Shown here: piece after piece, positions 1 to 13,400 of the stretch
Layout of the letters: each line of letters opens with the position of its first letter
How positions within the stretch are numbered: the stretch's first letter is position 1
Made by a program: the position numbers and the translations under genes
NCBI GenBank assembly: GCA_014338405.1
Contig: JTDE01000099.1
Span: forward strand, 182,132 to 246,131
Source of the DNA: Paragonimus skrjabini miyazakii
Taxonomy: Eukaryota > Platyhelminthes > Trematoda > Plagiorchiida > Troglotrematidae
Direction: 5' to 3'
Length of the DNA stretch: 64,000 nt
The notes under the pieces: generated by a model
What the model saw: the letters and a program-made list of their open reading frames with translations, nothing else
Database searches by the model: none
Told to the model about the DNA's origin: nothing

Positions 1-3000
1 GTTGTGTGAGCAATAGATTTAATACCAGAACATCACAAATAATTTTGAAGTGTTTATTCAGTGAGTGCAGATTACGTTATTTAACGTATAATAATGATAA
101 CTCATCACCAGCGCAACCGCTAATCACCTTACTGCCGCCCTCTTGATTTGATATTTCGGTTCATTCACTCAAAAATGACAAGTCCTATGATCTTCACCTT
201 TAGTGCACATCAAACTGAGATCGTGGTGTTTATTTTCCCCACAATCGGTAAATTGAAACTCATGAACCGTTTGTTTCGGTCACCCGTGTCTGTACTGTCA
301 CCAATATGTAATGAGTGAAACGTTTGTAAACATTCCCTCTGTCATCTCCGTGAACTACTGTTAGAGCTGATCGTGGATTGTAGAAAATCTGCATAAAATT
401 TGTCATATCAGGGGATAATAAAAACTACCATGCTTTTCAACTATTGGATGTCATAGACAGAATTCAACAGTGATTTTTAGCCACGGGACATATATGCAGT
501 TTTTTGTTTGCTCTTCTTTCTCTTTGTGACTTGAAATTAGCATCTTCCGTGGAATTAACACGGTATATATAGACAAATCAAATACTGTGTACTGAAGCGC
601 TGATCTTTTTGACCATATATGTTGATTCTGTCAGTTTAAGCGCTGAGGACTAAACTACTAAGTTGTATCATGCCTCTTATAACAACCATTTGTGGAACTT
701 CAGTACAATTGAACGCACAGCTCATGTAACAATGGTATAAAGAAAGGACAGACCCTCCGCGTGAGTGAACCGGTATTGTGGTAGAACGCAAGATGTTGAC
801 TAGTTCAGAGGTTCGAAGCACTTCCATTGGTGTTCATTTCTGTAAATTTTCAACGAGACGCTAAGTTCTTAGAGGTATGGCGTATATGGTATATGGCGTA
901 TATCACGAGAAGTGGATACCATAGGCTATGACTGCCTGGCACGCAACATTGACTTGAACCACTTCGACCGTCAATGAAGGCCTCTTTTAGCTTGCCAAAG
1001 TTACACATGTTTCTCGGTGTATGCGTAGATAGCAGTAACTTTAAAGCCAGTGAAGAGAAGCTTGATTTCGAGTTTATTACAGTTATATGCAGAAGTGTAA
1101 TTAGTCCAGATTCCAAACGGTAGAAGCACGATCGTCAAAATATTTACAAGGCATATGTCAGCCGCATACTTTTGTCACGGCTGTCTTTCTTCTTTTCATA
1201 GATCATGTACAACAAAAACAACTTGTATGGAAATGTACTGACATTTTACTAGACACTGTTCAGTTCTTGTGAAAAGTGGTTGATGTTGTCTTGTCAACAG
1301 GAAAATGGCTGAAGAGTGAGATAGTTCTGGTTTACTCGTCTCGACATGAAAGTGGTAGACTTGAGTTTCTCTGTTTGATTAGGATTAACGCGTGTACTGT
1401 CCTCATTCATAAAAACATTTTGTATCATTCTACGTGATGTTGAGGCAACCAGTGGGCCTCTGAGCACATATTAGTTACGACCTAATTAGTATATCTAAAC
1501 TTCCGGCCAAAGCATCTCAACAAACACGAAATATGAGTAAAATTCGACCAGAAACCATTCATGTTATATTTAACAGAATGAACGTTTCGCTGTACAGAGC
1601 TTCGAAGTCAACCTCAATGTTCATGATATAATTTTACCAGTTGTCTACGTTACCTAAACTTCACCGTCCAGACATGGTATAGCAAACAAACTTTTCGGCA
1701 AAGGGACATTATATATTGACCAACAAATGTGTGTAAAGACGTAGCGAACCGATATAATGCAAAGTAACTTATTTTTAATACAGTTCTTGACAGTCAAGTT
1801 CAACCCAAATTTTTTTTGTATACATTGGTTAATTTTGCCCGAAATGATGAAATCTTTCGATCAATCTGGAAACTTCGGTAATTTCCTAATCTTTTTATTA
1901 GTTTGATTCAAGTTGATTTAGATGGAAAATTTACACACTTCTTGTTTTTACAAAGTAGATCAAATGTGAATATTAATTTTATGTAACACAACAAGTCAGG
2001 TTGCTACCAATTATATTTATGCGGAGTTTATTAGCAAACGATTTTAGAAAAAATAGATAAGCAATGCATTTCCTCTTCTGTAAAGAAAAGAGTGAATTAC
2101 CAATTCAATAAACGGACGTGTAACCGTCATTCATGCAAGTATGCGACGTGAATATCATGATAAGCGTGGACAATTACTAATGTTCTGGTTTGAAAATGTT
2201 GAACAAATTGGAAACTATCTCATATTGGAACGTATAATATTAGAACAAACAACCCGCAAAGATAATGTCCGCTCGATGCTCATAGACACAAGAAGAAGTT
2301 GTCGTACACTCGTGAGAATGTACACAACAATAAATGTTAAAATCCGTCAGAAACTAACAAATATATTTATGCACGAAGAGATGTAGCATAATCTGGATCG
2401 GGGCTCCCGCATGAGTGACTTACGTGGAATCACGGGAGTAAGATAGATGAACAGGAATAGTTCGTGGCTGCCTATATTCGTCGAAGGCAAAAAATTCGCA
2501 AGTCTTATATATTTGGTAATTTGAATTTGCTGCTAACTACTTCGCTGATTATTTGCAGTTTACTGGTTGATACTATTCAACTTTGTCTAATTCTTAGTGT
2601 AAATTTTTTGTTTGACTTCATAATAGCTTAGCTGTCTTCAAGTAAACGATCGATTGCACGAATCAGAACGCATTTCAACTGCCGGTTAGTGCACGAAAAT
2701 CAATCCAATCAGCCGAAATTCAAAAAGCTTTTCTGTGATGTCCGTTCCAGAAGCCACATTCCTCTACTGAGAAAGAGATTAATCAACACTGCCTGTTGAA
2801 AATACACATTGCCCAGCTTGAATGCTTGAACGAGGCACAATTAATATAGAAATCAGAAAACCGGTTTCTCGAAATCCTAATGCCATTACGTTTGTTCTTC
2901 TAAGCTGCTACACATCACAGCGGCAAAACAAAAAACGTAAACTAATACAGCTTTTTAATCAAACCCATCTATAAATTAGTCTGTCACTAATCTGCTCTTG

Positions 3001-4379
3001 TGTTGATCGTTAACAGACTATTTTATGGATTGACTTGGTTTATGAAGTCTATTCGTTTAATTACTCTATGTTTTATCAATGCTGAGGGTAGCAACTGATG
3101 AGAATAAACGAAATGATATTGCGATCTTTCCAAACCGGTCGTTTGACTTCGTTACATAAATTTATAATTGGGGAACAATGTTTATACAGATTAAGTAGCT
3201 GTAAGTCGGAGGATGGAATTATCCAGACACTCATCAGAAAGTTGACAAGCATGAACTGCTCTTTGACAGACACTGGACGGACGGTAATTAGTCCATCCTT
3301 CATTCAGTCTCTAGTACAACTAACAATCGGGCTTGTCGGACTAAATGACGATTTGCTCATCATTGTGATAGGTGAATGAACAAACTCTTTCCAACTGATT
3401 GTTTTGTTCAATATTTTCACTATATGACTGCGTTGTTCAAACGGCTTAAAAAGTTGTGTGAAGTCAGTTAAGCTTGATTTTTAGTTGCGTCCAGCTAGCA
3501 ACAAAGGGTGGAGTATTTGTTGTCCGTGCAATTCATTCCTGAGAACATCCGTCGGCTATTCCCAAGAGTCGTTCGGTATGTTCAGTTCAGGTACTCGGGA
3601 AGGGGAACAAACATTACAACCAGGTTCCTTTGCTTCGCTGGTTACCTAGGCGGAATTCTCAGCAAGGCCGGTTGCACTTAATTTGACCATGCGAGATTTT
3701 GTTAAATTTATAATATCGCGATCGTTTGACTTTCGAAATTCTTGTCACTTTACTGGAATGTAGAGAGTAGTTCATGATTGAGGCTGAGCTGCTATTCTGA
3801 TGGACGGTTATAACGATCAATAAACAATATTTTCGTCAGTTCACTTCCTGTTCCCGACCGTTACTTCGAACGTAATACATTTCGAATGATGAATTATTCC
3901 ACCTTTCCTGTTTGGTTGTGTTCTGTCGGGTCGACCCGTAACAAGAAAACGCAATACCGGTGCACTGTAACAACAGCGAAACTCGAGTCTAACGTTCTCT
4001 TTCGAAAGCCGCCGCTGAACTATTGTCTGTATACAACGCCCGCGATCGAGTTTGACAGGCATTCAATTTGAATAAGCTGGTTTATAGGGTTCATGTGTAA
4101 ACTTTGAACAAATCAAAACATGGATACCTTGAAACCTTTCCGCGCATATTCGTTAGTAGGATCTTTGGCAACGATATACCAAGAGAACACACCAAGGTTG
4201 AGGCTTATAAATGATGTGCAATATCAAATAAGCTGCATTAACTTCGTGTTTTGTTTGGGAAGCATGCGTACTGAAATAAAATTACAGACACTCGTGAATA
4301 TCGAATGGTTTGTGACTAACCGGGGTAGGGAAACTGTTCTCTGACTCTCAAGTGCTGCACTGTTAGACATGTCGCTCAC
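1..4379. other. Intron or 3' part of kinesin gene, no feature recognised
   Basis: Left of the last kinesin exon. Both strands hold only short open frames (up to 93 codons, at 3098-3379) without recognisable motifs. I looked for the DUF3694-like part of the tail on the minus strand and saw none, so a further exon probably lies outside. Confidence 0.6.
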
Positions 4380-4454
4380 ATGACCATAGATTTCAAAACC
4401 CAGAGGATGATGACGAATGTAGTCGAGGAACGCAAGTGTTACAGTCGTTGTGAA
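4380..4454 (-). CDS. unc-104: unc-104-like exon: last one recognised in window
   Basis: A 75-base exon in frame at both ends. It encodes FTTTVTLAFLDYIRHHPLG then FEIYGH. It matches KIF1A (V/T)-x-SF-(E/D)YI-x-x-x-P-x-x-FE-(V/I)-(F/Y)GH. Acceptor cttacag, donor gtgagc. In KIF1A a variable linker and the DUF3694-type region follow. I found no matching exon further left, so the gene probably continues beyond base 1. Confidence 0.93.
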
Positions 4455-7400
4455 CTGTAAGAGAAATAGACCCATCATGGTAAGGCTGAATTGATACTTC
4501 AGTTTGAAATTTCAAGAGTATCCACGACTGAAAGCAAGCTGATCTACGACAGCAGAGAGAGAATTATTATGTTTATTAGGTCTATGAAAATTGATCACAA
4601 TCTTAGAGAGTAAAAGGCGCCTTCATCTAGTGTCTGTCAAGTCTTTGACGGTTTACTTATTCAGGGGAACGCGATACAGCTGTTAGTGTAATGTTTTATG
4701 TTTACCAGCCAACAATACAGGAGAGTAGGCCTCAGGTTTTACCAATAATACGCAGTCTTTTATTGCACACAGCCATAAAACAGTCAAACATCTTGGAAAG
4801 ATGTACTAGGTTCCTTTTACCAACTTGATTAATGCAAAAAGAGCACATGTTGCGATACATTAACACTTGAGTTATTTTTGTCAACCCCAAACTTACAACA
4901 CGTAGATGATATATGACGGACAAACAGAAACGTACACAGCATGAAGAGGTATACATGCACACCAAGATCATGTCATCAATACCATCGCAACCAGGTGAGT
5001 TGCTCCAAGTACTTTTGTATACACAAAACTAATTGGCGATTTCTAATCAGCATAGCTTCACGAAAGCCCATTAGCTTCGAGTTATGATGTGGTAACACTA
5101 TACTGAGTGATATAAGGTGGTTAGCTTGATGACTTGTTGTCATGATGTGTCTAGCAGTCGATGGTGTGGGATTTCGAGCAACAGGTTCAGTGGTTTAAGA
5201 TTGTTGTGCCATCACTCGGATCTCACATTTTGGGACGGGACGTGTTCCGCTACTTGCTGAGGTCGTTATTAACTTATGTAAACGTCACCGCGAATGTAAC
5301 TGAGTTGGTAGACAACGTAAACAGAAAAATAGTGAGACAAATAGCGTTCGCGATTTTCTAAATGAGATCCCTTGCTATCTTAACACAAGTGCAACTCGAC
5401 AGCTATTTATATACGAAACTGTGTAGACCTTAATTCGAATATTCGGTCGTGCCTATTGTAAGATTACTAGCATTGTGGTTAACACGCTAGTTTCACAAAC
5501 CTGAGGGTTAGGGTGCAAACTCCGATTCGGACAAGGATATGCACTAATTAGAGCGAAACTAGGGTCTAGTGCTTGCTTTCGAAGTGGGTTAGCCGAAAAG
5601 CGTATGTGAATGCAAAGGTTGCGATCGAGTGTGGGTGTTGCCCCATTTTAAAACTGAAACCTGTTAATCGCGCGCCTTGTAATTACACAAAAGTAATTTG
5701 ATTGAAAGCCAGTAGTCCACGGAGGGACGGAAACAAGATGCACCAATACACGTCTGTTGTTTTAACTTTGAAACCGACTTCACCGTACTGATGTTTTCAG
5801 CCCGCTTCAAACTATGTTCGCAAATAAATTCACCTATATCGGATAGATTAACCTATCTGTGACAATATGGCAAACGATTCTTTAACTGTGTTGAAAATTG
5901 GCTATATAAAACAGATGTGCCTCCCTGAATGCCTGTGTTGAAGTAAATTGTCATGCTTGGAAGCCTCATATCGTTCTCTAGAACAAGGCAACAGAAAATT
6001 GCCAAAACATGAAGATATCGATTTGTAGTACGACATTTCTGTGTCAGAAAACGACTTCAGCAAACTTAGTTTGTTGTCCTCTTGCAGGATTAAAAACCTC
6101 ACCTACAGCTACGCCATACTTTTTTGCCTCAGAAACTGTGAAACCTCAGATTTTTTGGTTGAACACCAACGAAAAGTCTATGGATAAGTAAGTCGGTTTA
6201 TTGCAATCGATCCAAATTACACACACACGCACTTCCCCTTGCTACATTATCCGTTGCCTTCACCCGTCTTACTACCCATACATCATCTGGTAACAATGAT
6301 CATCTGAATGAATGTCAATGACTAATATGCGGATGGCGTGATGTGAAAAATGTCATCCCAGTTTCTAATTTCATTATCAAAGCTAATGATCTGTATTCCC
6401 ATCTGTACGGTCTAGGGAACCTTTCGGTGCGAAATCAAGTTCTCGCGTGATATCCTTCCAGCGTTTTCATAACTCCGACTTTTCTCGCGATTCCCTACAT
6501 CTGAGTTTGAATTGCATCGTTCCCATAAAATATGGCTGTTCTGATATGATTCTACCAAATGTATCCTATCCTGGAAACGCAGTTACCTTCCATTATTCAA
6601 ACCTGGTTGACTGGATATGTATGTGTTGTTTGTGTGCATTGACCTATAAACTGGTAACAGCTGTAACAGATTCCGCGTCGACTTTGTAAGGGTTTGCCCT
6701 ACTACAACAGATTCTCCTCCGGGTTCCAACAGTTCACCATCTCATTTGGAGGGGGCTAAGGCAGGATAAACATAGCATTGTTCATGCCTCATAATTATTC
6801 AGTCTATTCGCTACCAAACTTTCCCCACACGCTGATGTGACTCCGGTGGAAGCATCTTCCAATGTTGACTACCCAGTGTTTTGTGACCGTTTTCAATATT
6901 TTCATGCTAAAACCATTTTTTAACTGTGACTTCTTTCTTCCCCACCAGTTAATCAGTTGATACTTTTCCACTTAATCAGCTCAACAACCACGAGAAGCTG
7001 TTCGGTCGCCATTCATTTTAAACGATAGACAATTGCGCTGTGTGGCCATTACATTTCTCACTCAACGGAATTTGAATAGCATTCAGCCTTCAGAGGCTAT
7101 TCGATTAAGTACTCACGTCTTATTGATTCATGTACATGGATGCTCACAAATCCGTCCCATCAACCTTATTGTTCACCTATTCAACGTCTACCTGCTTGCA
7201 CATTCTGGCTCCCAAGTTTCACGTCGATTTAAATTCGAGATGTAATCTAACCGACTCGTTCTATTAACTCCAACCAGTTTGTGATTAACTGCTGTTACAG
7301 ACGATTTAAGCTTGATCAGCAAATGCAATAAACACATTGACCCAGCACTCAAGGAATCTTTCCATCGGAAACCTATAATTCCGCGAAAGTGCCGAACTGT

Positions 7401-10400
7401 TTATCAGCCGCAGTACAGCATGGCTAAATTAGTCAAAACGTAGTCCTGCTGAAAGCCATACCAACGATTTGCAATCTAGCGGTCTGACACGTGCGCAGCA
7501 ATCTCAACGTTTGACTGTTTAAACCGTGAAATTACTTCATCTCTTCGCATCTACCTTCTCAAATTTTCGTAAGCAAATTTTTGTTACCACTAAGATAAAA
7601 ACTGTAAGCAGACTGCTCAGTCACTCATGAAGGAAATGAAACATCAACAAATCTTGTTTTTATAACAATCTCGATAAAGAAATATCCCAGCTTTCGTTAG
7701 ATTCGGCAAGGAGATTCAAACGTTGTAACCGCTCTACCAGCTGAACCATGATTTCACTCTGTCAGCTTAGAATTTCCTCAGTCAGATTCGGTTTTCGAAG
7801 CCCCGTCTCATGTGTTGTCCACCAGATGTTGTTAGAGATCGATTGACCCGGTAGACTTTCTCATTAAGTTTACGCCGAGATTCACTAGGCATTGAAATCT
7901 CACTACTAATCGGTCATTTGATAGACTAACCAATTTAAGACTGACCCAACCGTAAATAGCCAGAGCCTTGGTTAGTGCATCTGACAGACCAACGCAGAAA
8001 CCGCACTTACTCAGAGGAACCAAGATTAACCTATACCATATACACAGATTATTTTCCTTCGAACAACCGGTCCAGGTTCAGTCTGGGATCAATGGGTAAA
8101 TGATCAATGTACCCTCCTCGTAAGCAGATCGAACGGGTTGTGGGCATGTACCATAATCTATGAATGATGTGAATTGCTTTGATGGGATTGCAGATGACAG
8201 CTGTTTGTCAGTTTTATTTACTGTTTGGTGTGACTTGCAAGTACATTGGAGGTTCATTACACAGGACAATGTATACCTGAGCATAAAAGGGAACGACAGG
8301 TTTAAAACAGTCCCTAATCGGCACCGATTTCATATTTGCTTTATGTGTAGAAAGCAAATGATTATTCTTAACAGAACATGTCAATCTTAGTGTACAAAAC
8401 AGTTTTTCTGGAGAAGCATTTGGTAAACTAACGGAATTTTTGTGTCTAATATACGATTGAAAATCAGTACTCACTTGCTGGGCATGATAGAAGCCGACAA
8501 GCTCTGAATCAGGAGAGTTTTTCATTGGTTTGGTGCAGAATATTTCATTTGGTTGATGTTGAAAACTGCAAAGAATTGTGTGGAATATTAATACGTGAAA
8601 CACTATCATAATCGCGGTTTATGTATATTTGTAAGGGGTGCGGGGTTCAGTCCCCTTGGTATCTTGTTTGTTCGTTTATATTCGTCAACATGCTTAGTTC
8701 TATTTTCCGCTTTAAATTTATGGATATGCATCATGATACACACGTTTAACTTGATACTTCACGTCGATCTGGTTCATTCGTGTTTAGATCAACCGTAAAC
8801 ATGATAGGCTAGGGAAGATTTACAACAGCGGTGCTCTTTCAACCAGTAGATTCCCCCAGATGGTAGACCATTGGCGATTTGCCTACCTTTCGTAAAGAAC
8901 AGTGTAAGATACTGTTTACCAAGAGAAGTTCACTGGAAGAAAACTGTCATAAATTGCTTAATTACGCCAGTTGAGTGGCAATTTATTCAGTTCCAGTGGC
9001 AATGCATCCCCAGACAACATGAAGGATTAATTCGGAAACCTCAGATACTCCGCCCAATTTGCCTTACCTCCGAGACTTTTTATCCAGGCAGATGATAAAA
9101 TGTCTTAGTAACATACCGCAAACTAAATACAAGTTCACTGAAACTTTACTCGTTTTGTGATTGCACAAGTTTGACTTTTTCTACTAGTCACGTGCGCAAT
9201 AAGATGTTGTGAGTGAAGAGTAGTTGTTCCGTAACTTGGCATTCATGGAAAGAGTTCGTCCGGGATGGATTAATCGAATGGTCTATGGTGAACTAGACAG
9301 TTGCCAACTGAGCGTGGTTAGCACAATCGAACTGTCACACACCAACCCGATACCGGTCAGATAGAAATAGATTCTGAACATATACTAAAACTAGAAATAT
9401 TTGAGGTAGGAGCCACGTGTGATAATCAGTCGGAAACTGGTCTTACGAGCTTCAAGCTTATAACAATCGCTGCCAGTCACAAAATTCCAAATCAAAACCT
9501 GAAGCAGTTTGCAGTGAATGCTACCTTAAAGGATAAAAGAAAAATTTAGTGTTTTAAATGGCGTCCGGCGTCTTAAATTGTCCATCCGTACAAGTCACGT
9601 GGGGAAGCAGACAGCATTTTATCTCGTAATGAGACAGTCATTGGTTGAAACCTTGTTCACACCTGGTGAGTTAAAACAAAGACGAAGTCGACCAGAATAG
9701 AGTGTTAGTTTGTGAGTGACCGTCATGAAACTATGTACAAGTATAATGTGAAGACTCTATTTGCTGTAGTTAGTGCAATTTGTCATAAAGTGCCGTAGTG
9801 TGCTCACCCAGTAAGCACTAAGAATAGTAACAGTATTCTTCTGAAAGCCAGTTATGCTAGAACCGACAGTGTAGATGAGAGCTTCGGTCCATCACAAGAA
9901 GGTGGCTATTCAGAATTCCACGTGAGAAACACATGCCAGCGTTAAGAAAGTCGCAGAGAGTGGGGCCATGTGCAATAATTCAGTCACACGGAAATCGTTT
10001 CAACCTCTGCACCTGGTGATCAGAACCAGTTAGAAATAGTTAGACAGTATGCCAACTGATGAGGTGAATCCGAAGCAAACCTTGGGTTAATTTTAAGTTT
10101 GCTGTCCCTCTGATTCAAAATTTGGGAGCTGGTAAGGGTAGTCAAATTGCGGTGGGAAAATCAAATGTCCAAGAAGGCGATCAGAGTCCAAGGTAATAAC
10201 TCACCCTCGTACGTATAGAAGCACTTTTTTATCACGGCCTACCCCACACACATTCTCCGCCACGTTTCCATTAGGCGTCATAATTTTGACGCAACTGTAT
10301 CAAAACGTTGTCTCCATATCTATTGGTGATGTGTTTGACCCTATTTGAACTGGTTATTTTTTCTCGTTTCGCCCTGACAACAATGTTCTGTGCAGATGTT

Positions 10401-13400
10401 ATATATTTGGCCCAATGATAAAAAACCGAAAACGAGTCTGTTCGCTATACCGTTTTTTTCCTGATGTTGTAGAATCACTAATAAAATTTTTCAATCATTA
10501 TTCCAGCTGTGATTCACGTGTTCCATCTAATTATAACCTGCACAAGACATAAGAGATAGCTACATTTTGGTGTTTTCATTTTACAAGCTGCGCACACCGT
10601 TTTCACTCATCTGGACAACGGATGCAAGGAAAAAGAAACTTTAAATTGTAAAAAAAATGAACGACCACATTTTGGAGTTTCCGAGTTACGATGTCAATGT
10701 ATTCTTATCATACACAGTTACCCAGGATAGGTTCATTCTAATTTAAAGGTAGTCAGTGTGTTTGAATTTCACTATCATTTATGGAAATCAGTTCGGTTTT
10801 TATTAATTTATTTTATAGATTTAGAAAAACGCCTTAAAAGTGAGTACGGTAAAGAATAAATTCACATCTCTGACTAACATACCTATAGAAAATTAGATGA
10901 TGGTTATGCAACCACTACTCAGGCGTCAGCACAGAACAAGGGGAGTTGACAAATGGGTAAAAGGCTTTGTGCTGGCTTATTTGACCGCGTAATTGAAAAG
11001 GGGTCAAAATACACAACGGTTAGGTTCGATGGTTTTTAAATCTGTTGAAAACTTTCAACGAGGTGCACACTCACGCTGAGTTCATTACGAAAAATGAAGA
11101 CGGTGAGCATAAATAATTTCTGAATGTCACGAGAATACTTAGGACAGGTGGGCTATCATAACCCAATATATGTAGAGAAGAAACCTGCAAGGGTTGTCAC
11201 AATCTACACTTTCAAAGTTATGTTTCTATCATTTCTGGACGGGACCTTGCATGTTTTCGGACAAACGCAATAAAAATTATTTGTAACGTTGACACAAGTA
11301 TGTAGGAACTAAAACTTTTATGACAGTTACCCGATTTGGCCGAAAACCAGTGAGTATGACAACTTTGTTGTAACGGTAGACTGGATAATTTTATGATTTG
11401 CCATTTTAAATAGCCGAAGTTTCGATTTATAATTGCTTGTCATTTACAATATATATATATATATAAGTGTAATGATGGCATCAGATCACGTCGATTTGCT
11501 TGCATCTATGAGCTTCTGCCAGTTCTTCAACTTCACTCTGGATTTTCAGAAACAGAAATCTCAACACTACACACCGCCTTGATGCACACTGCATGCACAT
11601 CAACATATATGTCTTCAGTGGATAATCTAGAAGCAGTCAGGTGATTCGGTCATCCCCAATTCATGTTTTAATCACCGACCGAAAGTATCGAACGTAGTGA
11701 CACTATTTTTCCATGACCGAGTGATTAACAAATTGCTTGAATTATCGACATGGCATACTGACGGTTGATCCACACCGCATTTTGGCTGCACTGCTGGATG
11801 TTTGCTGTCATTAGTCTGTGTTCTTACTGAATACGCTTTTGTTTCATACCTTTCACACTAACTTCGTTTCAGTGTGAATTTGCAAACACTATAAACCATC
11901 AGTTTATCAATAATTAAACAGAATACCACAAAGAACTTCAGAACAATGTGCGCAACGCTGAGCTTTTTTTATGCCCTGACCAATCTCTATAACAACAGGC
12001 TGAAAGTAAGTGTTTGTCAATGAATGCATAGTTGCTACTTCGATAACATAAAGTTATCATTTTGAAACCAATAGAATATCAAAAACGCCGCGCAACCGCA
12101 TTTCTCTTGTGATATTTAACTCCTCCCAACATCAAACAACGTGCAAATAAGAATGATGGACCTACAAGTATTGACAAAAGACTTCGGTGTATTCTGTAGA
12201 AATACCGGTCATCTGTAGAACAGTGATTCGAAAAGTTATGTCCGAACCAAGTTTGAGCGTTCCGTATAGCTCACCATCCATATCAACCAGTGTTTCTCGG
12301 AGCACAGCATCCATTAATTCGACATTTTCGGCTGTTTATAGGACAAATAGGAGAGAAGCATAGCAGAAAACAGTGTTAGGAAAACATGGTTGTGTACACT
12401 TTAGATTGGCTTTTTGACCTAATACGGATTGGTTTAAGCCATGAAAAACGCACTGAGTTGGGGTAACCCTGATTTCGTACAATTAATATCTATATATTCC
12501 CACCGTTGGCTTCAAAAATTGGATTTACCTTAACTTTCTTGGCAGTATTATTGATTTCTTGTTGCAATACTTATAATCCCAAAAGCTAAACCAGCAGCAT
12601 TTGCAGACTACCGACTAACTTTCATTAGTACTCCGTATCGATCAAGTCAGCCTTCTTAGTTAAATAACGCATCGATGATGACTGAATAAACGAAGTTAAC
12701 TGATTGGTTTCTAACGTCCACATCTACCTGCTGTTATCAGTTTCATATTTCTTTAGGAAGTATCTCATTCGTTTCCGGGAGTATGAACTGGCTTCACGCG
12801 AATTTGAACAGGGATTGGTCGTGGAGAGCAATTTCTAACGTCTTTTTCATCACTGTTCCAGGACTAGGAAGTTGAGCTGCTTGTAAAGGTACCCGTAACA
12901 CGGTACTTATGTTTAACTTGCCGGCGTGCCTTCAGCTAGAGCTTAAACTCTGAGTTAGTCATTTATATACTGTATGGAACAATTTACGCACTAAGAGAAA
13001 CAACAAGAACGAAGTCACATTATTTCGTCCCGCCAAGTAATTGAATAACCCTTCGGGCACAGTAGACCTGTCAGAAATAGACCAAATCAAGCGCGCAAAC
13101 GTTTGATGCATAAGTCCAGGATGCGCATACATTAAAAAAACTTGGTCATGACCTTAGTTTTGGTGAATCGAAATTGTGTTAAACCTTTGCTTGAAGTTAC
13201 TAGTCAGTTGTTGTTCGTTATATATGAGGTACACATGCTAAATTTTGAATGTTTCTCATTATAAATATCGGTTTGTTCCATATGCTTCCTTTATTCCTTC
13301 AACTTTAATGATCTACCCAATACAATTTTATGAAATTACAGCGTTCCACTAAATCCGGTCGATGCACACATGGGTGTATATCGAACATTTTCACTTCGTT

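Larger units (their letters stand above)
4455..8474 (-). other. Kinesin intron, about 4 kb
   Basis: Holds a family A SINE (5.4-5.7 kb) and a tRNA-like remnant (7.7 kb). Nothing else is recognised. Confidence 0.75.

Noticed and set aside
3076..3303. Next kinesin tail exon
   Set aside because: No residue pattern of the following KIF1A region and no matching phase.
8214..8609. 131-codon minus-strand open frame as a single gene
   Set aside because: Only 8475-8565 matches the kinesin family and has proper splice borders; the rest is read-through into introns.
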